Assembly (NCBI GenBank): GCA_023053685.1
Contig: JALIGW010000002.1
Location: 41,039,720-41,103,719, forward strand
Length of the DNA stretch: 64,000 nucleotides
Origin: Diadophis punctatus similis
Lineage: Eukaryota > Chordata > Lepidosauria > Squamata > Dipsadidae
Direction of reading: 5' to 3'
A program made the translations under genes and the position numbers. Within the stretch, counting starts at the first letter, position 1. Each line of letters opens with the position of its first letter. This document shows, one piece after another, positions 37,703-48,483 of the stretch. The notes below the pieces were generated by a model, which was not told the origin of the DNA, did not search any database, and worked only from the letters and a program-made list of their open reading frames with translations.

Positions 37703-38496
37703 TGATTTTCTAGGTTGGCTCTATAAACTTGGATTAAAGCTTTCTTTAGATATTGAAAAATTGTTGCCATGTTCTAGGATAATATAGATAAAAAATATTA
37801 AATTCGTTATTACAAAGTAAACTTTATATTTATTATATAAAATTCCAATCAAATTTAATAGAAAATGAAATATAGTAAGTGTTGTTTTGGCAGCACCTAT
37901 AATTCAATAGCATAATCTCCTTTCAAACAAGTCATCCACAGACCAACCTATTTACTGGAACAGGTTTGGCACCCATTGACAAAAGTTGGCAGCAGTCTAA
38001 AAAGTTTTTGCATTTATTTTCTTCCTATATTCAAAAGTCCTGGAAGCCTTGTCAACTTTCTTTCTGACTTGAGAGCATGCAGTTAGCACATGTATAACAT
38101 GCAGTTAGCATAGATCTTTGTTACATTGGAATGTAAACAGATTTTCAACCTGAACAAATTTTGATCTACAGTAACTAGGCATTATATTTACCTGAGATGA
38201 AAATTTGATATTTTTCATCTGATACAATTTATCTTTAAAATAAAAATATTGATTTATATTTGCCAAGAATGTAAGAAGACAAATGTGTTTTCTTGCCTGT
38301 TTTTCTGCTTTTATGTATTTAGGAACTTGTTTTTCTTTTCAAGGTATGTACTGTGTGTATGTGGAGTTGTACCATTGCCTGCATCTTATTTTTCTTCCCT
38401 CTGTCCTCTAAAGATGATGATGAACTTGGCTTGTGTAATTGTGTGTATATATATATATATAGTCAGTTAAAGACGATGAACTTGACAGCTGAAAAG
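37703..38496. other. No gene seen, AT-rich
   Basis: Small (TA)n at 38447-38461. Otherwise nothing recognised. Confidence 0.45.
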
Positions 38497-38790
38497 CTCA
38501 TAGCTCAGGTTTGAGATCTGAGTGCCACACAATGGGGTGAACTCTCATTATTTGCCCCATCTCCTGCCTGCCCAGCAGTTTGAAAGCATGCAAATGTAAG
38601 TAAATAAATAGGTACCACTTATTTAACAGCATTACATGCACCTTGGTGTATAGTCATGCTAGTCACACGATCACCGAAATGTCTTTGGGAACGCTGACTC
38701 CCTCAGCTAAGAAATCAGATGAGCAGCACCTCCTAGAGTTGGATATGACTTGACATATGTGGCATGACTTGCCATATATATCTGCATTTC
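38497..38790 (+). mobile_element. Sauria-type SINE, diverged
   Basis: The body contains CCAGCAGTTTGAAAGCATGC, AGGTACCACTTATTTAACAG, and CACCTCCTAGAGTTGGATAT before ACATATGTG. These match the order of the squamate Sauria SINE, whose 3' part derives from a Bov-B LINE. The tRNA-like head (GAGTGCCACACAATGGGG) is eroded. Confidence 0.75.
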
Positions 38791-39677
38791 AATCTTGTGT
38801 GGGCTCCCCTGTTATCAAAATAAAAATAAAATGAAACAGAAATGATAAATACTTCCAAGTTCATGCTTAGTTTTAGTTTAATATATTTAAATATCTGGAA
38901 TCCTATGGAGATTCCTTTGTTAAAGCAAGTTAAAGCAAGCAGAATTCCATTGTTAAAGCAAGTACTGAGGTAAGTTTATTTTGTGAAATGTTGTAGAACT
39001 TTAATTGCCATGAAATATGGAAAATAACATATATAAGCATCTTCTAGTTTCAATTGTTAAAGCACTTTTTATAGAACTTTTTTAAAATTTAAGATTAATA
39101 TCCTTGTCCTAGTTTTATATTATTAATATTTTTGTATTAAGTGATTGACATACATTTATGTAGCTTGTTTTAATACTTATAATATATCATGTTTCCTTAG
39201 AAATATTTTTAAAGCATTTAAATGTTTCTCTCTCCCTCTACCAACCCATTCACCCCTTTGTGTGCCAAAATGCCTGTGTCACAACTGGTGAGATATAATA
39301 ACTGTTTGACAAATTGAAGGGGCAATGTGTTCTGGCAAACTGTTTTGCAGTAAAATTAAAATCGACTCTGCCAGTGTGCTCTGGATAATCATGACATGTG
39401 CAAATAAAAAGTTGGAAGTACACATAGATCTTGCCATCTAGTTCCCTTCCTACTACATGAAGTTTATATTGAACATATTTCTAACAGGTGCCTCTCTTGT
39501 CTCTTTCATTTTTTCTAATATTGTTTGAAATTGCAGCTGGAACCATTGTAAATCATTTGGGCTTTCATTTGCGAGCATCTGCAAAAGGGGGACAGGATAA
39601 AAACACTGGATAAATGAGGAGCTTAATGTTATTAAAATTATAGTTTGGAATCTGTTAACTTTTTCTAAAGCTGAATT
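38791..39677. other. No gene seen, AT-rich
   Basis: Nothing recognised. Confidence 0.45.
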
Positions 39678-39679
39678 TA

Positions 39680-40673
39680 CCGTATTTTTTGGAGTATAAG
39701 ACACACCTTTTTATCCTCAAAAAGAGGGTGAAAATTTGGGTGCGTCTTATACACTGAATGTAGCCCCACCCAGCCATCCCCACCCCCACCCCCATCCTTT
39801 GGCCTCTGCCTGCCAACAATTTACCTCTTTGCAGCAAACAGGGCAAAGCCTTATTAACACACTAAGAGATTACTTGCCTCCCAACCTACAGCTGACAGAC
39901 TTGCAAGCCACGTGGTAAAATGAAACTAACTACGGTGGCTGTAATGAGACAAAATGCTGGGAGATAAACTGCTGGCAATGTTACACTGCTGAAATTGCAA
40001 GAAGGTAAGCTACAGTTATTGTAGCCTAGAGGTAGAGCTCTTGCCTCACAATCAGGAGGTTGTGAGTTCTATCCTAGGTACAGGCAGATCCTGTTAATAT
40101 GTTATTTTATTAAATGTTTGTAGAGTGTTCAAATTATAAGACTTATTTTTTGAAGACTGCTTTATTATTGTTCTAGACAACTTAACAAAATGAAGAAGCT
40201 TTTTAAAATAAATTCTTGCTCTGAAGAGGCCCAGTGCTATTGTATCTTCTTTTAAATAGCAGAAAGCCTTCCAGAAAGCCACATCAATTTTAAAGATCTG
40301 TAAAAGTATAATCTGAAATGTCCTGTTTTAGTATTATTAGTATTAAAATAAGGCATCTGAATTAAACCCTGACTTAGTCATGTTTGGAGTAGATCTATTT
40401 AAATAATTGGGAGGAGTTAGTGTGATTACATTTAAGAAAACTTTCTGGGATTAATATACTGCCATAATGTACATCTCTCCAATTCTTTGCTATTTCTGTG
40501 GATCAAGCACACATGCACAGAAATACACAGCAAACAGTGTATATCATCTGTGCTGTTTGCTGTTTGCTGTTTGGCAAATTGCTGGGAGGCAGAGGCCTTT
40601 TTTCCTTGTTTTCCTCCCCCAAAACTAAGGGGCGTCTTATACTTCAGTGTGTCTTATACTCCGAAAAATACGG
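39680..40673 (+). mobile_element. 994-bp non-autonomous TA-target DNA transposon
   Basis: Terminal inverted repeats CCGTATTTTTTGGAGTATAA and TATACTCCGAAAAATACGG are flanked by TA (39678-39679, 40674-40675). Each end also has a subterminal GTCTTATAC/GTATAAGAC copy. No transposase is visible. TA targets suggest the Tc1/mariner group, not proven. A second copy lies in reverse at 46980-47931; against it, this copy carries an extra SINE-head insertion near 40010-40110. Confidence 0.88.
40019..40090 (+). mobile_element. SINE head fragment inside the TA element
   Basis: GTAGCCTAGAGGTAGAGCTC and GTGAGTTCTATCCTAGGTAC give A- and B-box-like motifs, as in the SINE at 24.26 kb. The sister element at 47 kb lacks it, supporting a later insertion. 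Confidence 0.7.
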
Positions 40674-40740
40674 TATGTATTATGATAGTATTAAGGATAG
40701 ACATCTTGAATTATTGTCCCCACAGTCACACAACTCCTGG

Positions 40741-40789
40741 CTGAGAAAGAAAGAAAGAAAGAAGGAAGGGAGGGAGGGAGGGAGGGAGG

Positions 40790-40846
<57 letters not shown>

Positions 40847-40858
40847 AAGAAAGAAAGG
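40741..40858 (+). repeat. (GAAA)n-(GGGA)n-(GA)n purine microsatellite
   Basis: All-purine stretch of about 118 bp. Confidence 0.95.
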
Positions 40859-41397
40859 ATAGCCTATGATACTTTGCTGCCTGAAGACTAACAAATGCTC
40901 CATTGCCCCTTTAATAAGTAAATTTGGATAATTCCTAAGCTAATCAAGATATTGTGATAACTAAGTCAGAAAACCACAGAATTATTTTTCTCCCTGCCTT
41001 CAAAATAGAAAAATATTGTTATTCTAACCATTTTGCAGAAATACAGACCAATATCACCCTCCCCATCTTCATTCCATTATTCTGAGTAAAACTTATGTGT
41101 TCTTGGTCTCTCCCCAGCCCCCTCAAGAATGTGTTGTGTAGTGGGAGAGGCAACCACTTTTCATCCCTGGGAAGTGTTCCCATTCAAGGGTTTATGAAAC
41201 AGAAGATTACTATAAGTGTCTTCAGACATAATGGGCTTGGCAGGGACTCATTCTAAATATTATTCTTCCTCCCACCTTCTTACTGAATGTTTTGCTGATG
41301 ATAGCTCAGTGATATGATATGCTGGGTTGATTAAGTAATAATATTTACATCCCGAATTCAGTTCAGTGTAAGGGGTTTTGTGTAATCTGCATAACGG
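40859..41397. other. No gene seen
   Basis: Nothing recognised. Confidence 0.4.
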
Positions 41398-41518
41398 AGA
41401 GCCAGTTTAGTATAGTGTTAAATGCTGATCTACAAAGCAGAAGATTGTGAATTCTGGGCCTCTGGTAGGCATGAAACCTGGATGAGTTGGTTACTTTCTG
41501 TGTGTCAGAAGAATTGGA
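41398..41518 (+). mobile_element. MIR/CORE-type SINE 5' part
   Basis: GAGAGCCAGTTTAGTATAGT and GGGCCTCTGGTAGGCATGAA match the head and middle of the squamate SINE also seen at 28.8 and 46.65 kb. It runs into a purine microsatellite. Confidence 0.7.
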
Positions 41519-41669
41519 AAAAAAAGAAGGGAGGAAGGAAAAGAGGGAGGGAGGGAGGGGAGGGGAGGAGATGGGAGAGAAAGGAGGGAGGGAGGGAGGG
41601 AGGGAGGGAGGGAGGAAGGAAGGAAGGAAGGAAGGAAGGAAGGAAGGAAGGAAGGAAGGAAGGAAGGAA
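41519..41669 (+). repeat. (GGGA)n-(GGAA)n purine microsatellite
   Basis: Purine-rich tract of about 150 bp with one T, ending in about 21 GGAA units. Confidence 0.95.
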
Positions 41670-42784
41670 AGAATTGTTCTGAGCACAATTTAGATAAATC
41701 CCCATTTTCTCACTAGAGAAAAGGTTTACCAGATTGGAAGCTCTAACTCAAAAGGCAATTTGTCTTGTCCTCTCAAGCAACCTAAAACTTCATTATTAGA
41801 AAGATGAAACTCATTTTAAAACCAAATCGTTAAGCAATGGATAGCACAATTTTGTTTATAAAAGACAACACAGGCTACCCTTCCCCAGAAAGTAATTACT
41901 GAATTTTAGTCTATTTATGCAGGGGGAGAAATGATAATTTGGCTTTGCTCTTTGCATGTAGTTGTTAATTGTCCAGGTCTTCTGAAGAAAAAGGTGCACT
42001 CCATATATAAGCAAGTTTGAACTGTGATGTATAGAATACCCAAAAGCAAAAAACATATATGAGCTTCAGGGAATGGCCACTGGAGGGTGTTACCTAGTTA
42101 TGTTTTATATTTCCTTTCAAAGCATCTATTTTCTCCATTTAAATTCTTTTCCGGATATATCTTTAACTCTGTTTAAATCATTTTCAAGGTATATCTTCTT
42201 TCTAGGCTTTAATCACACCTTCATCTGGAAGCTTTATAAAACATCATTAAAATTTATTATTCCAAAAGAATTTTATCTGGGTTTTTTGAGAGGGAAAGAA
42301 AACATTTTAAAAGTGAAGGATTTTTGTCAAAATTCAGTTGAATAAACAAGGATAGGAAATTTCTATTATTGTAAAAGTTAATACAGTAAGGGGCTCTGTT
42401 CTCCATTTACAACTCCAGCTGGCTTCAGCTCTACTTCAGTGTGTGCGCCAAATCTTTGCTTCCAGTTGAAACAGCACAGATCCAATTGTTGTGTACACAG
42501 TTATGTAAATCTGAGAAAGAAACATAATGTTTGTTTTATTCCATATTTTGCTTTTGTACTCTCTCTTCCCATTTTTTCATGCTGGAATTCTGGAAGTCAT
42601 AAAACAAAATAAAATTCATGTTTAATTTGTCCAAAACTCTATTTCCTTTGCCCCTTTTGTGAACCCTTGTGAACCCTTTTTAACTGTGAAATGTATTTTA
42701 AAAGTCCAGCAGAAGGGAGGACAGCCGAAACTGAATACACTGGGCACATTACTAATTTGGAGTACGGTTTGTGATAACACTCTA
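41670..42784. other. No gene seen, AT-rich
   Basis: Nothing recognised. Confidence 0.45.
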
Positions 42785-42916
42785 TGTATGTGTGTGTGTA
42801 TGTGTGTGTGTATGAGAGAGAGAGAAACAGACAGAGAGAGAAAGAGAAAGAGAAAGAGAAAGAGAAAGAGAAAGAGAAAGAGAAAGAGGAAGAGAAAAAG
42901 GAAGAGAAAGAGAGAA
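42785..42916 (+). repeat. (TGTA/TG)n, (GA)n and (AGAAAG)n compound microsatellite
   Basis: TG-rich block followed by GA and about 12 GAAAGA hexamers. Confidence 0.95.
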
Positions 42917-42999
42917 TGAATAGGGAAAGGAGTAAAGTAGCAATGTTGTTAACACCTTTTTTTTTTACCGTTTTGTGACCTTAAATATAATTTCTGTGC

Positions 43000-43242
43000 C
43001 TCTTTGTATACAAAGAGTCTTTGATTGAAGACCATGATTGGGACTGGAAATTATGTTGCTTAGTAAGACGGTTGTTAAGTGACTGATACCCATTTTTAAT
43101 CTTTTTTGCCTCAGTCATTAAGGTAAGAACATGGTCATTAAGCAAATATGATTCCTCCATTGACTCTGCTTGCCAGAAGTTAGTTGGGACGATCACAAAT
43201 CGTGATTTAATGATCCCAGGACTCTGCAACTATGGTAAATAC
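43000..43242. mobile_element. Tigger-like MITE, left part of interrupted copy
   Basis: Same family as 27957-28344: GGTTGTTAAGTGAC, CGATCACAAATCGTGATTTA and GACTCTGCAAC occur in the same order. The copy is split by the hAT element starting at 43243 and resumes at 44350. Confidence 0.78.
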
Positions 43243-43428
43243 TAAAGTGACCAGATATTTTTTTTTTAAGCGGGACATTGACGGGGGGCGGGGCCGCCTG
43301 GACGCCGTCATTTGAGGTTTGCCCTCTGCGCATGCGCAGAACGCTGCGCATCCGCAGAGGGCAAAAGGATGCAAATGTCGGCATCCAGGTGGGGGGGGGA
43401 CACGGGAGGCCACTGTACGTCCTACCTA

Positions 43429-43594
43429 CCTGGGACTTTTCCCGGTAGCTTCAGTCGCGTTCCTTGCTAATAGCGTCCAGAGCAGAGCAGCCCCTCCCAG
43501 AAGATCGCGAGACGTTATCTTTTGGAAGAGGCTGCTCTGCTCTGGGCGCCAATTAGCAAGGAATGCGACTGAAGCTACCGGGAAAAGTCCCAGG
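43429..43594. repeat. Hairpin unit 1 of the hAT element
   Basis: Begins CCTGGGACTTTTCCCGGTAG and ends with the reverse complement CTACCGGGAAAAGTCCCAGG. Each arm also contains CCAGAGCAGAGCAG. The loop centre is an asymmetric AAGATCGCGAGACGTTATCT. Confidence 0.93.
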
Positions 43595-43639
43595 TAGGAC
43601 GCGCCTCTCGTGCTGGGGGTTGGGCGGGCGGGCGTCCTA

Positions 43640-43811
43640 CCTGGGACTTTTCCCGGTAGCTTCAGTCGCGTTCCTTGCTAATAGCGCCCAGAGCAGAGCA
43701 GCCTCTTCCAAAAGATAACGTCTCGCGATCTTCTGGGAGGGGCTGCTCTGCTCTGGACGCTATTAGCAAGGAACGCGACTGGAGCTGCTACCGGGAAAAG
43801 TCCCAGCCAGG
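43640..43811. repeat. Hairpin unit 2, inverse of unit 1
   Basis: The centre reads AGATAACGTCTCGCGATCTT, the reverse complement of the unit 1 centre, so units 1 and 2 also pair as one larger inverted repeat. The right end has a small CCAG insertion. Confidence 0.93.
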
Positions 43812-43884
43812 TAGGACGCGCGCCCCGTCCCATCCGCCAGTCCTGCCCCGCCCCCCCAACCCCCAGCGCGAGACGCGAGTCATA

Positions 43885-44052
43885 CCTGGGACTTTTCCCG
43901 GTAGCTCCAGTCGCGTTCCTTGCTAATAGCGTCCAGAGCAGAGCAGCCCCTCCCAGAAGATAACGTCTCGCGATCTTCTGGGAGGGGCTGCTCTGCTCTG
44001 GACGCTATTAGCAAGGAACGCGACTGGAGCTGCTACCGGGAAAAGTCTCAGG
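43885..44052. repeat. Hairpin unit 3, same orientation as unit 2
   Basis: Nearly identical to unit 2 except CCCCTCCCAGAAG on the left arm, which makes its two arms match each other better. Confidence 0.92.
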
Positions 44053-44349
44053 TAGGACATGCGCCCCGCCCTGCCCCGCCCCTTTTGCCGCGGCACACTT
44101 AGCATGGCCTCATGGGACAAGTGCAAAGTGGCGCTCCCCCCCAGGGTTCGCTCTGCCCCACCCCACGCCACCCTGTGAATAGAGGGGACTGAATCGGAAG
44201 CCTGTCGCTCGGGCGCGCGTCTGGCTGGAGGAAGAAGCGGGGGCTCAAAAATCGGGACTTTTTAAGAGGGCGGGCGGGACGCGGGACAAAGCATTAAAAA
44301 GCGGGTCTGTCCCGCCAAAATCAGGACGTCTGGTCACCTTAGTAAATAC

Positions 44350-44490
44350 ATGCTGGTTGCCAAATGTCCAACATGCTGCAGGGATGCTGCAACAGTTGTA
44401 AATGCAAGGATTGGTTGTCAATCACTTTTTTTTAGCATCATCGTAACTTTGAATGGTAGCTAACTAAATGGTTTTGAGTCAGGGGCCACT
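44350..44490. mobile_element. Tigger-like MITE, right part of interrupted copy
   Basis: GGATGCTGCAACAGTTGTAA, then CATCGTAACTTTGAATGG and a degraded right terminus. It continues the sequence broken at 43242. Confidence 0.75.
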
Positions 44491-44910
44491 TATAAGTAAA
44501 TAGAGAGAGCACTCTTCAAGGAATAAAAACCACCTGTTACTCAGAGTTGTGAATTCTGATAGTGAGTTATATTTACACACTATTTCTCTCCATTAGAGCG
44601 GGGAGTTGTTTTTGCAGAGAGCAGGAATAGCTTCTTCTATTTTGCCTTTTTGTTTGTTTGTTTATGGACCACACTGGCCTTTGTTTCATGGTGGTAACTT
44701 ATAAATCCCAATCCTTTGCCCTTTAGATATACTGAGACTGCAATTTCCATGCTTCCAAGAGATAAAGGGCAGAAACCTTTACCTTGGTAGCCCCTGCTGC
44801 CACCAAGGTACCAGTATATCGCCTCTTTCTCTTGTAGAAGACATTGAAATAGTCCTTAAGCAACAACGTGTAACCATTTAATATTATTTCATTTCTGGTG
44901 TTTTAACAAG
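44491..44910. other. No gene seen
   Basis: Unique-looking spacer, no feature supported. Confidence 0.4.
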
Positions 44911-45211
44911 GGTCCTACCTGTCAATGACTACTTCAGCTTCAACCACAACAATACACAAGCACACAATAGATACAAACTTAATGTAAACCGCTCCAAACT
45001 CGACTGCAGAAAACACGACTTCAGCAACAGAGTGATCAATGCCTGGCATTCACTACCTGACTCTGTGGTTTCTTCCCCAAACCTCAAAAACTTTAACCGT
45101 AGACTATCAACTGTCGACCTCAACCCATTCCTAAGAGGTCTGTAAGGGACGTGCATAAGTGCAGCAGCGTGCCTATCGTCCCTGTCCTACTGTCCTCATT
45201 TATCTGCATTT
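44911..45211 (+). pseudogene. Jockey-superfamily LINE 3' end (same family as 1.2-2.4 kb)
   Basis: The frame at about 44917-45143 reads PVNDYFSFN, HNRYKLNVNRSKLDCRK, NRVINAWHSLPDSVV and ends at a stop, closely matching the copy at 2.0-2.25 kb. The UTR begins with GGACGTGCATAAG and is then split by a SINE and its tail before resuming at about 45556. Confidence 0.85.
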
Positions 45212-45216
45212 ACTTT

Positions 45217-45311
<95 letters not shown>

Positions 45312-45325
45312 CTTATTTATTTATG
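45212..45325 (+). repeat. (TTTA)n tail of minus-strand SINE
   Basis: About 27 TTTA units with one ACTTA change. On the minus strand it follows the SINE 3' end. Confidence 0.95.
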
Positions 45326-45555
45326 AGACTTATATACCGCTTCAAAGTGCAAGCACTCTCTAAGCGGTTTACAGCATTAAGCAATGTATATTTATATTGA
45401 CCCCAACAATCTGGGTCCTCATTTTACCTACCTTGGAAGGATGGAAGGCTGAGTCAACCTTGAGCCGGTGAGATTTGAACAGCTGAACTGCTGATCACAG
45501 TCAGCTAAAGTAGCCTGTAGTACTGCACTCTAACTGCTGCACCACCTCGGCTCAT
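45326..45555 (-). mobile_element. tRNA-derived SINE, full length, inserted in LINE UTR
   Basis: On the minus strand: GAGCCGAGGTGGTGCAGCAG (A-box region), a B-box-like GTTCAAATCTCACC, then GGCTCAAGGTTGACTCAGCC and AAATGAGGACCCAGATTG, ending GCGGTATATAAGTCTCAT. Flanking LINE UTR continues on both sides (ATTTACTT then CATATGTTTATG), so the insertion is directly visible. Confidence 0.85.
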
Positions 45556-45655
45556 ATGTTTATGTTTATGTTTATGTCTATACCTATCTTATGTCTATAC
45601 CTACCTATGCTATCTTGTACATGTTTGACAAACAAATAAAATAAATAAATAAAAG
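45556..45655 (+). mobile_element. Continuation of interrupted LINE 3' UTR and tail
   Basis: ATGTTTATGTTTATGTCTAT and CATGTTTGACAAACAAATAA match the tail of the 1.2-2.4 kb copy. Confidence 0.85.
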
Positions 45656-45789
45656 AAAATAGAATCATTAGTTGATGGAGCATTAGTTAATTTTTTTTTA
45701 ACTCTTGGTATTGCATGGGCTAGTGACTAGTCCTTCCATTTTCCTGACAAAGATTTTTTGCAGCAGTTTGCCATTGGCAACTTTCTAGG

Positions 45790-46640
45790 AATTCAGAATA
45801 GAGATCTTCTATTCCAATCCTTGATCAAGCAGGAGATCTTATACCATTTCAGACAAGTGGATGTCCCATTTCTTCTTAAAAACCTCTAGTGATATAGACA
45901 AGCTTCTTCATAACTTCTGAAGACAAGCTGTTCTACTAGTTAATTGTTCTCACTGTTAGGAAGTTTCTCCTTAATTCTCTCCTTGATTAATTTCCATCCA
46001 TTGTTTTTGCCTGCCCTCTGGTGCTTTGGAAAATAAGTTGACCCCCCTCTTCTTTGTGGCAGCCCCTCAAATGCTGGAATACTGCTATCATGTCCCCCTC
46101 TAATCCTTATTTTCTCTAGACTAGCCAAACCCAAATCCTGCAACCGTTCTTCATATGTTTTAGTCTCCAGACCTTTAAACATCTCAGTTGCTCTTCTCTG
46201 CACTTTTTCCAAAGTCTCAACGCCTTTTTTGTAAATGTGGTGACAAAAACTGGATGCAGTATTCCAGGTGTGGCCTTACTAAAGTTTAATAAAGTGGTGC
46301 TAATATTTCATGTGATTTTGACTCTACGTCTCTGTTTATACAACCAAGGATTGTATTAGGTTTTTTGGCTGCTGTCACACATTGCAGGCTGATATTTAAA
46401 TGATCATCCACTAGGACTCTAATGTCCCTCTCACAGCTACTATTTTTGAGCCAGGTTTTGCCTAATCTGTACTTTTACCAATGGTTTTCTCCTGCCTAAG
46501 TGTAAAACCTTGCTTTTCTCCACATTAAATTTCATTTTGTTGGATAGGGCCCACTGTCAAGATCCTTTCAGATTCTGAACTTGTCTTTTGGGGTGTCGGC
46601 TATTCCTGCCAGTTTAGCATCATCTGCAAGTGAGAAATAT
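45790..46640 (-). pseudogene. CR1 LINE fragment, RT active site to 3' region
   Basis: On the minus strand the start gives LADDAKLAGIAD (RT active site ADD), later LQCVTAAKKPNTILGCINRD and PHLEYCIQF, then [20 protein letters not shown]. This is CR1 ORF2 from the catalytic block to near the end. Stops and frameshifts are frequent; only 90 codons (45940-46212) stay open. The 3' terminus is poorly defined near 45790. Confidence 0.88.
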
Positions 46641-46748
46641 CAAATGGCCCAAGATTACCTAGCTGACTTCATGCCTAAGGTGGAACTAGAACTCAGAATT
46701 TCCCAGTTTCTAACCCTGGTGTCTTAACTACTATACCAAACTGGTTTC
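46641..46748 (-). mobile_element. MIR/CORE-type SINE 5' part, minus strand
   Basis: Reverse complement reads AAACCAGTTTGGTATAGTAG, then CTGAGTTCTAGTTCCACC and GGCATGAAGTCAGCTAGG. Same family as 28.8 and 41.4 kb. Confidence 0.72.
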
Positions 46749-46756
46749 ACTTCAAT

Positions 46757-46760
<4 letters not shown>

Positions 46761-46821
<61 letters not shown>

Positions 46822-46845
46822 ATATGTGTATATATATATATATTA
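46761..46845 (+). repeat. (TG)n then TA-rich microsatellite
   Basis: About 27 TG units, then TATATG and (TA)n. Confidence 0.95.
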
Positions 46846-46849
46846 CAGG

Positions 46850-46979
46850 GGTGAAATGCTCCCGGTTCGGGCGGGCCAGTTGGTCGTCGCAGAGCCAACA
46901 GAGCCAGTGGCGGTCACAGCGTGGGGCTTCCCCCACCCGCTTCCCCCGCCTGCCTGGACGCCGCAATTTGAGTTCTTTA
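46850..46979. mobile_element. Truncated CAGGGGTGAAATGC-type hAT MITE
   Basis: The left end CAGGGGTGAAATGC is clear and the inside GC-rich with CCGGTTCGGGCGGGCC. The right terminus is missing: sequence passes straight into the TA-target element at 46980. Confidence 0.75.
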
Positions 46980-47931
46980 TCGGAGTATAAGACGCACCTT
47001 AGTTTTGGGGGAGGAAAACAAGGAAAAAAGGCCTCTGCCTCCAAGCAATTTGCCAAACAGCAAACAGCAAACAGCACAGATGATATACACTGTTTGCTGT
47101 GTATTTCTGTGCATGTGTGCCTGACCCATAGAAATAGCAAAGAATTGGAGAAATGTACATTATGCCAGAAAGTTTTCTTAAATGTAGTCACACCAACTCT
47201 TCCCAAATATTTAAATAGATCTACTCCAAGGTAAGTCAGGATTTAACTCTAATACTAAACAGGACACTGTTACATTTCAGACTATACTTGTACAGAGCTG
47301 TGAAAATTAATTAAAATTTCTGGAAGTATACATTATTCTCTATTATTTAAAAGAAGATACTATAGCACTGGGCCTCTTCAGAGCAAGCATTTATTTTAAA
47401 AAGCTTCTTTATTTTGTTAAGTTGTCTAGATTTACAGGGGTCTCCAACCTTGGCAACTTTAAGACTTGTAGACTTCAAATCCCAGAATTCCACAGCCAGC
47501 AAAGCTAACAAAGCTGGCTGTGGAATTCTGGGAGTTGAAGTCCACAAGTCTTAAAATTGCCAAGGTTGGAGACCCCTGGCTCTAGAACAATAATAAAGCA
47601 GTCTTTAAAAAATAAGTCTAATAATTTGAACATTCTACAGACATTTATAGTTATTCACTTACCCCCTTGCATTCAGTTCAGCAGAAAATAAAAATCTGCA
47701 TGTCTCTCCCAGCTACAGCCTCTTTGCAGCTAGTTTCAGTTTCATTTTAGCACGTGGCAAATCAGCTGTAGGTCGGGAAGCTGCTAATGACTTGCTTATA
47801 TTAATAGGCTCTTCCCTGTTTGCTGCAAACAGGTAAATTGCTGGAAGACAGAGGCCAAAGGGTGTGTGTGTGTGGGTGGGTGGGGCTACATTCAGTGTAT
47901 AAGACGCACCCAAGTTTTCACCCTCTTTTTG
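46980..47931 (-). mobile_element. Second copy of the 1-kb TA-target element, ends truncated
   Basis: Runs TCGGAGTATAAGACGCACC to AAGTTTTCACCCTCTTTTTG, reverse of the copy at 39680-40673, and shares its interior (GCAAACAGCAAACAGC; CATTATGCCAGAAAG). Both outermost CCGTATTTTT ends are lost. It lacks the SINE head of the other copy but has a foldback MITE at 47435. Confidence 0.87.
47435..47578. mobile_element. Foldback hAT MITE (CAGGGGTCTCCAACC), resolved by empty site
   Basis: Ends CAGGGGTCTCCAACC and GGTTGGAGACCCCTG, with arms of about 65 bp. TCTAGA lies on both sides (47425-47430 and 47581-47586). The sister 1-kb element near 40170 has one TCTAGA at that spot and no insert, giving a natural pre-insertion site. 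Extra bases TTTA and GC between TCTAGA and the ends obscure the full 8-bp duplication. Confidence 0.9.
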
Positions 47932-47936
47932 GTAAG

Positions 47937-48475
<539 letters not shown>

Positions 48476-48483
48476 ATCCCTAG

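Larger units (their letters stand above)
43243..44341. mobile_element. 1.1-kb GC-rich non-autonomous hAT element with three hairpins
   Basis: Ends TAAAGTGACCAGA and TCTGGTCACCTTA are inverted repeats fitting the hAT YARNG rule. A perfect 8-bp duplication GTAAATAC flanks it (43235-43242, 44342-44349). Inside both ends GCGGGAC motifs repeat. The centre holds three foldback units (43429-43594, 43640-43811, 43885-44052). A perfect TGCGCATGCGCA lies at 43327-43338. No transposase frame is present; open frames are by-products of the GC-rich hairpins. Confidence 0.92.

Noticed and set aside
43429..44052. CRISPR-like array
   Set aside because: Three units only, each a long palindrome of about 170 bp with no short regular spacers, and the context is vertebrate.
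43319..44102. Repeated frame with RSSGRGCSALDAISKERD in the hairpin element
   Set aside because: The peptide repeats only because the hairpin units repeat; it is open in several frames and on both strands, as expected for GC-rich palindromes.
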